From NCBI RefSeq assembly GCF_014200495.1, contig NZ_JACHBY010000005.1, positions 310,001 through 374,000 of the forward strand: a stretch of DNA of 64,000 nucleotides, read 5' to 3'. The stretch comes from Mucilaginibacter geliditolerans (GTDB taxonomy: Bacteria; Bacteroidota; Bacteroidia; Sphingobacteriales; Sphingobacteriaceae). A model generated the notes under the pieces. The model had not been told where the DNA came from. It did no database searches and saw only the letters and a list, made by a program, of their open reading frames with translations. Shown in pieces: positions 10,117-18,243 of the stretch. Positions within the stretch are counted from its first letter, which is position 1; the number at the start of each line of letters is the position of its first letter. The position numbers and the translations under genes were made by a program.

Positions 10117-10165
10117 CTATACGTAGTACATTTAATACCTGAAATACAATTTGAATTTTTAAATT

Positions 10166-12373
10166 ATGATAAGAAGAAGAATACTTGTATTGCTTATTTT
10201 ATTGTCTGTATGTACAGCCAATGCTCAAACCACCTACAAAAAGGCAGCTGATGCATTGATAAAAAGGATCATTCCTAAACAAGCCGGTCAGATCAATACC
10301 GAAATAATTTCGGCAGAACAAGGAAAAGATGTATTTGAGATAAGCACTAAAAACGGACGGATCTTACTAAGCGGAAACAACAGCATAGCTATCGCGTCTG
10401 CGTTAAACTGGTATTTGAAATATACCTGTAATGCACATCTTTCATGGAACGGTGATCAAATGAACCTGCCGGCAAGGCTACCGTTGCCCCATAAAAAAGA
10501 ACATATCATTATACAGCCCGATTATCGTGTTATGTTTAATTACTGCACCTTCAGCTATTCAATGGTTTGGTGGGACTGGAAGCGCTGGGAACGGGAGATA
10601 GATTTTATGGCCATGAACGGTATCAATATGCCATTAAGTGTTGTAGGCTTAGAAGGGGTATGGTATAACAGCTTGTTACGGATGGGTTACACCGATGAAC
10701 AAGCCCGGGAATTTTTAGTTGGCCCTGCCTATATGGCCTGGCAATGGATGACCAATATTGAAAGCTGGGGCGGCCCATTACCAAAATCATGGATTGACAG
10801 CCATGTTGTTTTAGGAAAAAAAATAATAGACAGGGAGATAGCTTTGGGTATGAAACCCATTCAGCAAGGATTTTCGGGTTACGTGCCCCGTTTATTCAAA
10901 GAAAAAATCCCTACAGCAAAAATTCAATATAAGCCCAGCTGGTGTAATTTTGAACCCTGTGCCCAGCTTGACCCGCTTGATCCGCTATTTGAAAAATTTG
11001 GCACCATATTTCTTGAAGAGCAAAAGAAATTATTTGGCAGCTATGGCTATTATGCTGCCGATCCTTTTCATGAAAGTGAACCGCCACAAAAAGATAGCAC
11101 TTATCTGAATGCAGTCGGAAAAACAATATCAGGCCTGTTTACAGCTTTTGATCCAAAAGGCATCTGGGTAATGCAATCCTGGAGTATTCGTAAAGAAATT
11201 GCTAAAGCCGTTCCGCAAAATAAACTTTTGATACTTGACATTAACGGTAAATCCTACAAAACAAAAGAGAATTTCTGGGGATATCCCTTTGTAGTAGGTA
11301 ATCTGCACAATTTTGGTAACCGGATAAACCTGCATGGTGATTTGCAGTTAGTAGCCTCTAACCAGTTTTCAAAAATTAAACAGGAAGCACCCAATGCTGT
11401 GGGATCAGGTTTATTTATGGAGGGGATTTTACAAAACCCGCTGTATTATGATCTCGCATTTGAAATGCCGTTTCATAAAGATAGCGTGGATTTACAGGAT
11501 TGGCTTACCCAATATGCGCGCAGAAGGTACGGGAATACATCGGAAAATGCTGCAGAAGCCATGCAGCTATTGCTGGCCACAGCCTACAGCAAAGGTACCA
11601 ATGATGTTGAAAACAGTTCTATCATAGCCGCGCGGCCTGCATTAGATGTTAAAAAATCCGGCCCGAATGCTGGCTTTAATATTCCATACCAGCCTATGGA
11701 ATTGGAAAAAGCCTTACAGCTTTTGCTGGCTGATCCTAAACTCCAGCACTCCGATGGTTACCGTTTTGATATCGTAGATATTCAACGGCAGGTTTTAAGT
11801 AACCTGGGGCAAAAGATTCAGCAAAAAGCAGCCAAAGCTTTTAAAGATGGAGATCTGGCGGCATTTGATAAACAGTCGAAACGCTTCCTCGACTTGTTAA
11901 AAGATGCCGATGCCGTTACCTCCACCCGCCCCGAATTAAGCTTTGATAAATGGATAACTGACGCGCATTCGTGGGCAAATAATCCTGCCGAAAAAGCGCT
12001 GTATGATTTTAACGCCTCTATGCTATTAACGGAATGGGGGCCTGCCGGAAAACGCGAAGCGGAAATATTTGATTATTCATGGCGGGAGTGGGGCGGATTA
12101 ATAAATGGTTATTATTTACCACGCTGGCAAATGTTTTTTGATATGCTGCGCCAACGCCTGGTGAACAACACAAAATACAATGAAACCGGATTGAAGCAAG
12201 TGTATGGCAGAGAAGCGCTGCGTGCGAACAGCTTTTACAGCAGCCTTGCCGATTGGGAATTAAACTGGATTAAAACGATTAAACATCCTAAGAAACTGGT
12301 TAAAGGTGAAGAATTAAAAACAGTGACGGCTATGCAGAAAAAGTATGCGCCGCTCCTTAAAGAATATTATTAG
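10166..12373 (+). CDS. Secreted alpha-N-acetylglucosaminidase (GH89, NAGLU-like)
   Basis: This 735-residue protein matches GH89, which removes terminal alpha-linked N-acetylglucosamine. A signal peptide ends near ANAQ. The N-terminal alpha/beta domain precedes the catalytic barrel, which carries family landmarks: FSYSMVWWDWKRWEREIDFMA, MNGINMPL and GPAYMAWQWM. The two candidate catalytic glutamates are in HESEPP (about residues 303-305) and in FMEGILQNP (residue 419). The helical C-terminal domain is complete. Known GH89 targets are gut-mucin-type glycans and heparan, but in a soil bacterium the substrate may be microbial or plant material. It lies 50 bp after the preceding hydrolase gene and 10 bp before the next. 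Confidence 0.93.
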   Translation: MIRRRILVLLILLSVCTANAQTTYKKAADALIKRIIPKQAGQINTEIISAEQGKDVFEISTKNGRILLSGNNSIAIASALNWYLKYTCNAHLSWNGDQMNLPARLPLPHKKEHIIIQPDYRVMFNYCTFSYSMVWWDWKRWEREIDFMAMNGINMPLSVVGLEGVWYNSLLRMGYTDEQAREFLVGPAYMAWQWMTNIESWGGPLPKSWIDSHVVLGKKIIDREIALGMKPIQQGFSGYVPRLFKEKIPTAKIQYKPSWCNFEPCAQLDPLDPLFEKFGTIFLEEQKKLFGSYGYYAADPFHESEPPQKDSTYLNAVGKTISGLFTAFDPKGIWVMQSWSIRKEIAKAVPQNKLLILDINGKSYKTKENFWGYPFVVGNLHNFGNRINLHGDLQLVASNQFSKIKQEAPNAVGSGLFMEGILQNPLYYDLAFEMPFHKDSVDLQDWLTQYARRRYGNTSENAAEAMQLLLATAYSKGTNDVENSSIIAARPALDVKKSGPNAGFNIPYQPMELEKALQLLLADPKLQHSDGYRFDIVDIQRQVLSNLGQKIQQKAAKAFKDGDLAAFDKQSKRFLDLLKDADAVTSTRPELSFDKWITDAHSWANNPAEKALYDFNASMLLTEWGPAGKREAEIFDYSWREWGGLINGYYLPRWQMFFDMLRQRLVNNTKYNETGLKQVYGREALRANSFYSSLADWELNWIKTIKHPKKLVKGEELKTVTAMQKKYAPLLKEYY

Positions 12374-12383
12374 CATAAATATT

Positions 12384-14921
12384 ATGAGAAAAATCATCCT
12401 GGCAATTTTAATCAGTTTGCCGTTTAAAATGATTGCCCAGCAAATTATTTTAAAAAATGACCTGGTTCAAAGAACTTTAGCGTTTGATGGCAAGGTTTGG
12501 CGTACTGTAAGATTCTCGAATGTCAAGGGCGATAAAACCCTGAATGTTAAAAGTGAAGAAGTGAATATTCTTCCAATGAATAGCGATAAAACGTATTCAA
12601 TTTCAGACTTTCAGGTGGTTGGAAAACCTGCTACATTCACACGTAGAGATACTGATTTTTTATCCATTAGATATATTCCAATAGTGGAAGTAAAGGAGCT
12701 TGATGCAGTTCCTGATTCCATAAGAATAAACTATTTTGTCGTTAATGGTCAACCATTTATGCGTAAAAATATTTCTTTATTCTACAATAAGGAAGCTACT
12801 GTTGATCGATTGGAAACGGAGCGGTTTACGGTGGATGAACCGGCAACAGGAGGGGGGCGAGGAGAACCTGTATTTGTGAATGATCAGTGGTTTTTTGGAT
12901 TAGAATATCCTGCCGGTTACACCCGCCATACAGATGGTAATACACCAAAAGCGGATGGCCGTTATTATGAAAAGGTAGGTAACTATAGTTATGTTAATCT
13001 GGAAGGACGGGACATTGAGCCTAATGGCCAAAAAGGAATGATCCGGTTAATGCATTTCCCTGGTTATGCCGTTCTAAACAACAATAATTACCGTATCATC
13101 AGCAAAACTGCTGTCGCAGGCGTGGCTTTAGCAGATGAATCAGGCCATGAGGCGTTTATGAGATATATTGCCACTTTGTGGAAAGCGCCCAGGTCATTCC
13201 TTCATTTTAATAATTGGTTTGAGCCCCAGGCAAAAGATTTGAGCGGGGATGGACTGATAAATATCTGGCGTTCTTTCAAAACTGCCATTACTCCTTACGG
13301 CGTAAAAATGGATGCTATGGTGGTAGATGATGGCTGGCAGAACAGAAAATCCATATGGGAACCATCAACCCAATATTTCCCGAACGGATATGAGGATATG
13401 AAAATATTGAGTCAAAAACTAAGAAAAGAAGGTGTTGGCTTTGGTGTATGGCTATCTCTGAATGGGTACACGAATAACATAGATTGGGGTGTACAAAACG
13501 GATATAAAGAAGCTAAGCTCAGTGATTATTTTAAGCAGTATGGCAGAAATTACAGTTTATCTGGCACCAAATACAAAACAGAGATGCTTGAAAAGATACC
13601 TGCAATGGCAAAAAATGTAGGTATAATGTATTTTAAACATGATTTTAATGATCTGAGTGATATTGCTGAGGGGAATAATCATCCACCTACTGAAAGGCAT
13701 GGGCATGAAGCTACCCTTGATGCTTCAATAGAAATATTGCTGGCAACAAAAAAAATGAATCCCCAAATCTATCAGAACCTAACCAATTGGGTATGGTTTT
13801 CACCCTGGTGGCTACAATATGCTGATTATTTGTGGATGTTAGCCGGAGACGACGGTACGAATGGGAACTGGCCGGAAATATCTACAAGAGCGATGGCTTC
13901 AACGGATAGGGACACTTATATCTGGCGTATGTTTGGTAACCCGGCAGACCGTCCATTAATCCCGATATCACGTTTGATGACCCACGGAATCATCAAAACC
14001 AGTACGGGCATGATGGAAAGTAAAGAGGATAATATACAAGACTGGGCGGAATATGTGCTGATGTATTATGGTAGGGGGACCTTACTTAAAGAATGGTATA
14101 TCTCACCTTCTGTAATGAAGCCGGATCAATGGAAGGCACTTTGTAGGGTTGATGGCTGGGCTAAAAAGCATAGGGCCGAACTTAACCATACAGTTTTTGT
14201 TGGAGGTCGGCCAGATGAAGGGGATACCTATGGATATATCGGTTGGGAAGGAAATAAAGGCATGCTCGTTGCCAGAAATCCACGGGCTGACGCCCAAAAG
14301 CTGACTATCCCATTTGATAAATCTATTGATTTTAAAGGAACCGTCGGAGTATTTTATAAGGCAAACGTAGTATTTCCTTACCAGGATGAATATCCGGCCA
14401 CATTTACTTCAGGAAAAAATATTGAAATCAATATTCCCGGCTATGCGACAATTGCTTTGGAATTTGAAAAAGGTAAATCTCTAAAAACAATTGAAGTAGT
14501 ACCTCAATTAACTTTTTCAACGGTAAAGAAAGCTGATGTTTTAATTACAAGCTTAACTGTGCCAAAAAATGTTAAAAACCGTTGCGATCTGATGGTTATA
14601 GGTAGACCTGATGCTCCGGTAATTAAGATCAGTGGAAGAACGGTTTTTGCGACACGCTCAGCTAAAGCGAAGCTCAACAATTTTGCGGGTTATGCAAAAT
14701 CTGGCATGCCAAGCGACAAAGCCACGCCGTGGATAATGTTCAATTTTGATCTATTGCCCTATGCCGGCCAACGCATTACAATAGAATATAATAAAACAAC
14801 AGGTTTTGAAAGCTACATGCTTGCCGAGCAAATTGTGAATGTGCCGAAGGCCAAGTCTGGAAATGATATACTTTGGGCAATAACCAATGATACAAGGCGG
14901 AAAACCATTCGCCTTTTTTAG
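12384..14921 (+). CDS. Secreted GH36-like (clan GH-D) glycoside hydrolase
   Basis: This roughly 845-residue enzyme resembles alpha-galactosidases of clan GH-D. After an N-terminal beta-sandwich, the barrel has DAMVVDDGWQ, typical of GH27/GH36. GIMYFKHDFNDLSD follows, where the aspartate of KHDF is the likely nucleophile, and then an acidic segment WLQYADYLWMLAGDDGTNG. The C-terminal region is beta-rich, with a possible NPCBM-like module at about 700-800. An in-frame ATG at 12345 overlaps the GH89 gene. I prefer 12384 because it begins a signal peptide (MRKIILAILISLPF, cleavage near MIAQ). It is the last gene of locus 1; the broken lacI gene follows at once. Confidence 0.8.
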   Translation: MRKIILAILISLPFKMIAQQIILKNDLVQRTLAFDGKVWRTVRFSNVKGDKTLNVKSEEVNILPMNSDKTYSISDFQVVGKPATFTRRDTDFLSIRYIPIVEVKELDAVPDSIRINYFVVNGQPFMRKNISLFYNKEATVDRLETERFTVDEPATGGGRGEPVFVNDQWFFGLEYPAGYTRHTDGNTPKADGRYYEKVGNYSYVNLEGRDIEPNGQKGMIRLMHFPGYAVLNNNNYRIISKTAVAGVALADESGHEAFMRYIATLWKAPRSFLHFNNWFEPQAKDLSGDGLINIWRSFKTAITPYGVKMDAMVVDDGWQNRKSIWEPSTQYFPNGYEDMKILSQKLRKEGVGFGVWLSLNGYTNNIDWGVQNGYKEAKLSDYFKQYGRNYSLSGTKYKTEMLEKIPAMAKNVGIMYFKHDFNDLSDIAEGNNHPPTERHGHEATLDASIEILLATKKMNPQIYQNLTNWVWFSPWWLQYADYLWMLAGDDGTNGNWPEISTRAMASTDRDTYIWRMFGNPADRPLIPISRLMTHGIIKTSTGMMESKEDNIQDWAEYVLMYYGRGTLLKEWYISPSVMKPDQWKALCRVDGWAKKHRAELNHTVFVGGRPDEGDTYGYIGWEGNKGMLVARNPRADAQKLTIPFDKSIDFKGTVGVFYKANVVFPYQDEYPATFTSGKNIEINIPGYATIALEFEKGKSLKTIEVVPQLTFSTVKKADVLITSLTVPKNVKNRCDLMVIGRPDAPVIKISGRTVFATRSAKAKLNNFAGYAKSGMPSDKATPWIMFNFDLLPYAGQRITIEYNKTTGFESYMLAEQIVNVPKAKSGNDILWAITNDTRRKTIRLF

Positions 14922-14957
14922 CGCAGCTTTAACTTAAACACAAAATTGCCACTTACA

Positions 14958-15068
14958 ATGAAAGGCAAATCAACTACGCTTAAAGAGATAACCAGGCTGC
15001 TTACTGTGTCCGTTTCAACGGTATCACGAGCACTGAGTGATCATACAACTTTGCTAGCACGGTCTTAA
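14958..15068 (+). pseudogene. LacI-family regulator, only the helix-turn-helix left
   Basis: An ATG opens a 36-codon frame reading MKGKSTTLKEITRLLT, then VSVSTVSRALSDHT, then a stop. This is an unmistakable LacI/GalR N-terminal DNA-binding helix-turn-helix (VSVSTVSRALSDH is the recognition-helix region). The hinge and ligand-binding domains, normally about 280 more residues, are missing. The break lies 36 bp before an IS-end-like remnant (15104), so insertion followed by deletion is the likely cause. Operator-like palindromes remain at 231, 425 and 15178. Confidence 0.85.
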
Positions 15069-15103
15069 ATGTTGTTAACCTGATTTTCCTCTTTTGTAAG
15101 TAT

Positions 15104-15171
15104 GATCAAAATGTTGCAGAATACATTGGTCGATTTTTCGGAATGAGTGATCAATGGCTTCATATTCTCCA
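15104..15171 (+). repeat. Degenerate IS-end-like repeat, copy 2
   Basis: The stretch from GATCAAAATGTTGCAGAAT through TTTTCGGAATGAGTGATCAA to TGGCTTCATATTCTCCA aligns block by block with 29737-29812, with scattered substitutions. It lies just after the lacI fragment and just before a LacI-like operator, which places it at the break of that gene. Confidence 0.55.
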
Positions 15172-15177
15172 GACAAA

Positions 15178-15190
15178 CAAACGTTTGCGT
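15178..15190. promoter_or_regulatory. LacI-type operator palindrome, site 3
   Basis: CAAACGTTTGCGT has the same perfect CAAACGTTTG core as the sites at 231 and 425. It lies between the lacI fragment and the sigma gene of locus 2. A weaker relative, CAATCGTTTG, lies at 15359-15368, 87 bp before that sigma gene. That distance equals the distance from site 2 to its own sigma gene at 526. Confidence 0.5.
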
Positions 15191-15454
15191 AAAAATAGCT
15201 AACAGGCATGTTAATATTTGGTTAAAAATCAGCACTTTAAAAAGGGAGGGGTATTTCAATGTGCCCATTACCGTTTTTTTATTTTTTAAAAGCGATTTTC
15301 CTCTAATACATCAGAAATGCTTAAGAATATACCTGGTAAAGCGCAAATAAATTTAAAACAATCGTTTGTGTAGTCATAAAGGTTATAAGTGCATCCATTT
15401 TGTAATAATTTCAATTTTTAAAATAAACTCCAAATTTAATATTGTTTTTATAGC

Positions 15455-16048
15455 ATGCTGCAAAATGGCCAAACGGATAAGGAAAAAGCGCTTTTGGGGC
15501 AAATAGCTGTGGGTGATCAAAAATCATTTGCTATTATTTTCGCACATTACTCAAAAATTATATTTCCTTTCGCATTAAAACTTACCCGGTCAAATGATTT
15601 GGCGGAAGAAATATTACAGGAAGTTTTCTTAAAGATCTGGATCAATAGGGAAAACCTGGTGAATATTGAAAATTTTGGCGCATACCTGAACCGTATTACC
15701 AGGAATCATTCTTATAATGTAATGAGGCGGATAGCTCATGAAGCTTTAATCTTCTCCGAGATAAGTAAACAAATGTCGGAGGAGGTGAACAATACTGAAG
15801 ACGACATTATTTACAAGGATATTCAGCAAACGTTAAATAATGCCATCAACCATCTCACACCACAGCAAAAACTCATTTATACATTGTGTCATAAGGATGG
15901 ACTAAAGTATAATGAAGTTGCCAGCCGTTTAAATATTTCTTCTTCTACAGTTCATACCCACATGAAACTGGCCTTAAAGCTTATTAGAAAGTATTTGATT
16001 CAGATCAATACACTTTTCATCTTATGTTATTTAATTAAAAAACAATAA
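15455..16048 (+). CDS. ECF RNA polymerase sigma factor, locus 2
   Basis: This 197-residue ECF sigma-70 factor resembles the one at 526. Region 2 has the NDLAEEILQEVFLKIW stretch (about residues 48-63). Region 4 has LTPQQKLIYTLCHKDGLKYNEVASRL and a second helix with ISSSTVHTHMKLALKL. It should drive the SusC/SusD genes of locus 2 under control of the FecR at 18244. Unusually, sigma and fecR are separated by 2.2 kb because a mobile cassette (16086-18153) has inserted between them. Without the cassette and its duplicated target the spacer would be only about 120 bp, much as in locus 1. Confidence 0.92.
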   Translation: MLQNGQTDKEKALLGQIAVGDQKSFAIIFAHYSKIIFPFALKLTRSNDLAEEILQEVFLKIWINRENLVNIENFGAYLNRITRNHSYNVMRRIAHEALIFSEISKQMSEEVNNTEDDIIYKDIQQTLNNAINHLTPQQKLIYTLCHKDGLKYNEVASRLNISSSTVHTHMKLALKLIRKYLIQINTLFILCYLIKKQ

Positions 16049-16085
16049 AATTATCTTATTGATTATCAATTAATTATATTTAAAT

Positions 16086-16117
16086 TGTGATTTTCCTCTT
16101 TTAGTGGCACACTATTT
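16086..16117 (+). repeat. Left terminal inverted repeat of the cassette
   Basis: It begins TGTGATTTTCC and ends GTGGCACACTATTT. The five bases before it, TAAAT, are repeated right after the other end. The stop codon of the AraC gene lies only 4 bp inside, and its last residues are encoded by the inner end sequence TGTGCCATCATAA. Confidence 0.85.
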
Positions 16118-16121
16118 TGGC

Positions 16122-16940
16122 TTATGATGGCACATTTGATGAGCAAGGTACCGAACTGGTAGGGCTATAACCAAATTGCTTTTTAAAAGCAAAGGAGAAA
16201 TGGGACAGGTTTTCAAAGCCGGTGTCTAAATAAACAGACGAGGGACTCAATTTTTTCTCGAAGATCTGGTAATGGGCCAGTTCCAGCCGTTTTTGGGTGA
16301 GCCATTTTCCGGGGCTGGTTTGAAAGGATTTTTCAAAATCTTTTTTAAAGGTGGTCAGGCTCCGGCCGGTCAGATAGCCAAACTTCTCCAGTGAAAGATT
16401 GAACATAAAGTTCTTTTCCATGAAATCCACCAGGTCCAGTTTACCCGGCTCTTCCATCTGGCCCAGCACCTGGTCCACATTTTTGTCAATGGCACGCAAC
16501 ACCCGGATGGCCTCTTCCATCTTGAAAACCGCCAACTCAGGCGGCAACGCATCGGCTAATTTAAAATAAGGCGTCAGGGAATTAAACAAACTTTCCAGCA
16601 AGGGATGATCCGGCAATGCTACCATGGCCGGGGCATAAGACGCGGCCGGCGTAACCGGGTGCGCTTCATAATATTGCCGCAGTACCTCCGGCCGAAAGAC
16701 GATTGAAACCGTGATGCAGGGCAGCCCGTCCAGTGGCAGCTTACTCATCCGGCCCAACTGGTTGCGCGGAATGAGCATCGTATCGCCCGCCAAGAAATGG
16801 AATACCCGGTCCGCCGCCGCGATTCGCACTTCGCCGGACATTACCCTGACCAGCGCAGGCTGGGGCAGCATCACTTCCCGGCTGTAATGCTTTTCCTTTT
16901 TACAGGAAATAAAGACTTCGGCAATATTGGCGGCTTCCAT
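16122..16940 (-). CDS. AraC-family transcriptional regulator (cassette cargo)
   Basis: This roughly 272-residue protein has an N-terminal cupin-like sensor region (LVRVMSGEVRIAAADRVFHF, then GDTMLIPRNQLGRMS) and a C-terminal AraC/XylS DNA-binding domain with two helix-turn-helix motifs (SLEKFGYLTGRSLTTFKKDF and YLDTGFENLSHFSFAFKKQFGYSP). The longer frame to 16958 would start with TTG; the ATG at 16940 is preferred and lies 18 bp after the reductase stop. It probably controls the reductase gene upstream of it in the same transcript, through two 17-bp direct repeats at 18050-18089. The inducer is unknown. Base composition differs from the neighbouring PUL genes, in line with transfer on the cassette. 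Confidence 0.88.
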   Translation of the reverse strand: MEAANIAEVFISCKKEKHYSREVMLPQPALVRVMSGEVRIAAADRVFHFLAGDTMLIPRNQLGRMSKLPLDGLPCITVSIVFRPEVLRQYYEAHPVTPAASYAPAMVALPDHPLLESLFNSLTPYFKLADALPPELAVFKMEEAIRVLRAIDKNVDQVLGQMEEPGKLDLVDFMEKNFMFNLSLEKFGYLTGRSLTTFKKDFEKSFQTSPGKWLTQKRLELAHYQIFEKKLSPSSVYLDTGFENLSHFSFAFKKQFGYSPTSSVPCSSNVPS

Positions 16941-16958
16941 ACCCGTAAAATTAAGCAA

Positions 16959-18002
16959 TTATTTATGGAGCAGGTTCAGGCGCACCAGGCTTTCGGCAGT
17001 GGCAACGATGGCCTCCTCGGTTGAACGGGGTTTCCAGTCCAATAAACGCACTGCCTTCTCATTCGTGGTATTCATCAGCTTGCCCAGCATAGGGATTAGT
17101 ACCTTAACCGCCGGGTCACGCCAGGCAGCAATACGCAGCAACCAGTTTGGGAGTTCCCGCACTTTAATATGCGCGGCAGCGGTTCCCATGCGCCGCTTCA
17201 ATACTTCGGCAACCTGAACCAGCCAGATGCTTTCGCCTGCTGTCGCTAAAAACCGTTGGCCATTAGCCGCGGGGGCAGTCATGGCCCTTAAATGCAAATC
17301 CGCCACGTCCCGCACATCTACGAACGAAGAATTGATCTTTGGGCTGCCCGGTGCCTTTTCCTGCATCAGGCGTTTAATGATCTGTATCGAATGTGAAAAG
17401 TCCGGCCCCAATACCGGCCCCAGCACCGCCACCGGATTGATCGCTGCCAACTCTAAACCTTGGCCTTCCCCGGCGATGAAATCCCAGGCAGCACGCTCCG
17501 ACAAAGTCTTTGATTTTTGGTAGGCCGGGGTTTTGTCATTCAGTTCTGTCCAGTCGGTTTCTTTAAACGGCGCAGCCTGTTGTGGATGTCCGAAACCAAT
17601 CGCGCCAAAAGCCGAGGTCAATACGACCCGCCTCACACCCGCATCTCTTGCCGCGCGCAAAACCCGCAGCACCCCTTCACGGGCAGGGATGATCATTTCA
17701 TCCTCGTGCTGGTAACCTTTTAACGGTGTCGGCGAAGCGACATGGATCACATAGGTACAACCGGAAACCGCCGCTTTCCAATTGGCATCCGAAGCCAGGT
17801 CAGCCGCGATAAAGCCCAGTTGTCCACCAGCCTCCACACCACCTACCCGCAGCATATCCCGCACTTCTTTTTCCCGGTCCAGCGAGCGTACCGTCGTCCT
17901 GACGGTGTAACCCGCTTCTAAAAGTTGTAAGATGCAATGCACAGCGATAAAGCCTGAACCGCCGGTAACCAATACTGTTTTATCCTGATTTGAATTTGCC
18001 AT
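16959..18002 (-). CDS. NAD(P)-dependent extended SDR, aldehyde/flavonol-reductase-like (cassette cargo)
   Basis: This 347-residue extended short-chain dehydrogenase/reductase is close in plan to dihydroflavonol-4-reductase and bacterial aldehyde reductases. The Rossmann motif VTGGSGFIAVHC is at about residues 12-23. RTTVRSLDRE follows strand 2, as in NADP-preferring members, and the YxxxK active site is in YQKSKTLSE, with an upstream serine in VVLTSAFGAIG. It is cytoplasmic and probably reduces a carbonyl compound; the substrate is not visible. It is the first gene of a two-gene unit with the AraC regulator and carries its own upstream operator region inside the mobile cassette. Confidence 0.85.
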   Translation of the reverse strand: MANSNQDKTVLVTGGSGFIAVHCILQLLEAGYTVRTTVRSLDREKEVRDMLRVGGVEAGGQLGFIAADLASDANWKAAVSGCTYVIHVASPTPLKGYQHEDEMIIPAREGVLRVLRAARDAGVRRVVLTSAFGAIGFGHPQQAAPFKETDWTELNDKTPAYQKSKTLSERAAWDFIAGEGQGLELAAINPVAVLGPVLGPDFSHSIQIIKRLMQEKAPGSPKINSSFVDVRDVADLHLRAMTAPAANGQRFLATAGESIWLVQVAEVLKRRMGTAAAHIKVRELPNWLLRIAAWRDPAVKVLIPMLGKLMNTTNEKAVRLLDWKPRSTEEAIVATAESLVRLNLLHK

Positions 18003-18049
18003 GAGCTGTTGATTTTTGATAAGGCAAAATTCCGCATAAAAGCAAGTGG

Positions 18050-18089
18050 CTGCTTTGTTTAAAAGGTGTATTCTGCTTTGTTTAAAAGG
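18050..18089 (-). promoter_or_regulatory. Tandem direct repeats, probable AraC operator
   Basis: CTGCTTTGTTTAAAAGG occurs twice, at 18050-18066 and 18073-18089, identical over 17 bp with a 23-bp period. Direct half-sites about two helical turns apart are how AraC-family dimers bind. The pair lies 48-87 bp upstream of the SDR start and inside the cassette, so cargo and operator move together. Confidence 0.7.
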
Positions 18090-18121
18090 CGGACTAATAT
18101 AACGTGTGCCACCAAAGGTGG

Positions 18122-18153
18122 AAATAGTGTGCCATTAAAAGAGAAATCTTACA
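18122..18153 (-). repeat. Right terminal inverted repeat of the cassette
   Basis: Read on the - strand it begins TGTAAGATTTCTC and ends ATGGCACACTATTT. It matches the left end at 27 of 32 positions without gaps. TAAAT follows directly on the + strand, completing the target-site duplication. Confidence 0.85.
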
Positions 18154-18243
18154 TAAATCAATAAAAACAACCACGCCAACTCACCCTTACTTATTTTTCA
18201 TGTGTCAATGTAAAAAAGAGGTAAATAATCTCTTTATACAATT

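Larger units (their letters stand above)
16086..18153. mobile_element. Transposase-free mobile cassette carrying AraC regulator and SDR reductase
   Basis: The segment is bounded by 32-bp imperfect inverted repeats (16086-16117 and 18122-18153, 27 of 32 matching), both starting TGT and sharing GGCACACTATTT. It is flanked directly by the 5-bp duplication TAAAT (16081-16085 and 18154-18158). Inside each end a second GGCACA block occurs (16129-16134, and in the opposite sense at 18105-18110), as in multi-repeat ends of IS21-like elements. No transposase is encoded; the cargo is an AraC regulator and an oxidoreductase. The cargo is visibly more GC-rich than the flanking genes. This fits a mobile insertion cassette moved in trans by a related IS. 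The IS family is inferred. Confidence 0.85.

Noticed and set aside
12345..12383. Overlapping upstream start of the GH36-like gene
   Set aside because: It overlaps the GH89 gene and hides the signal peptide that begins at 12384.
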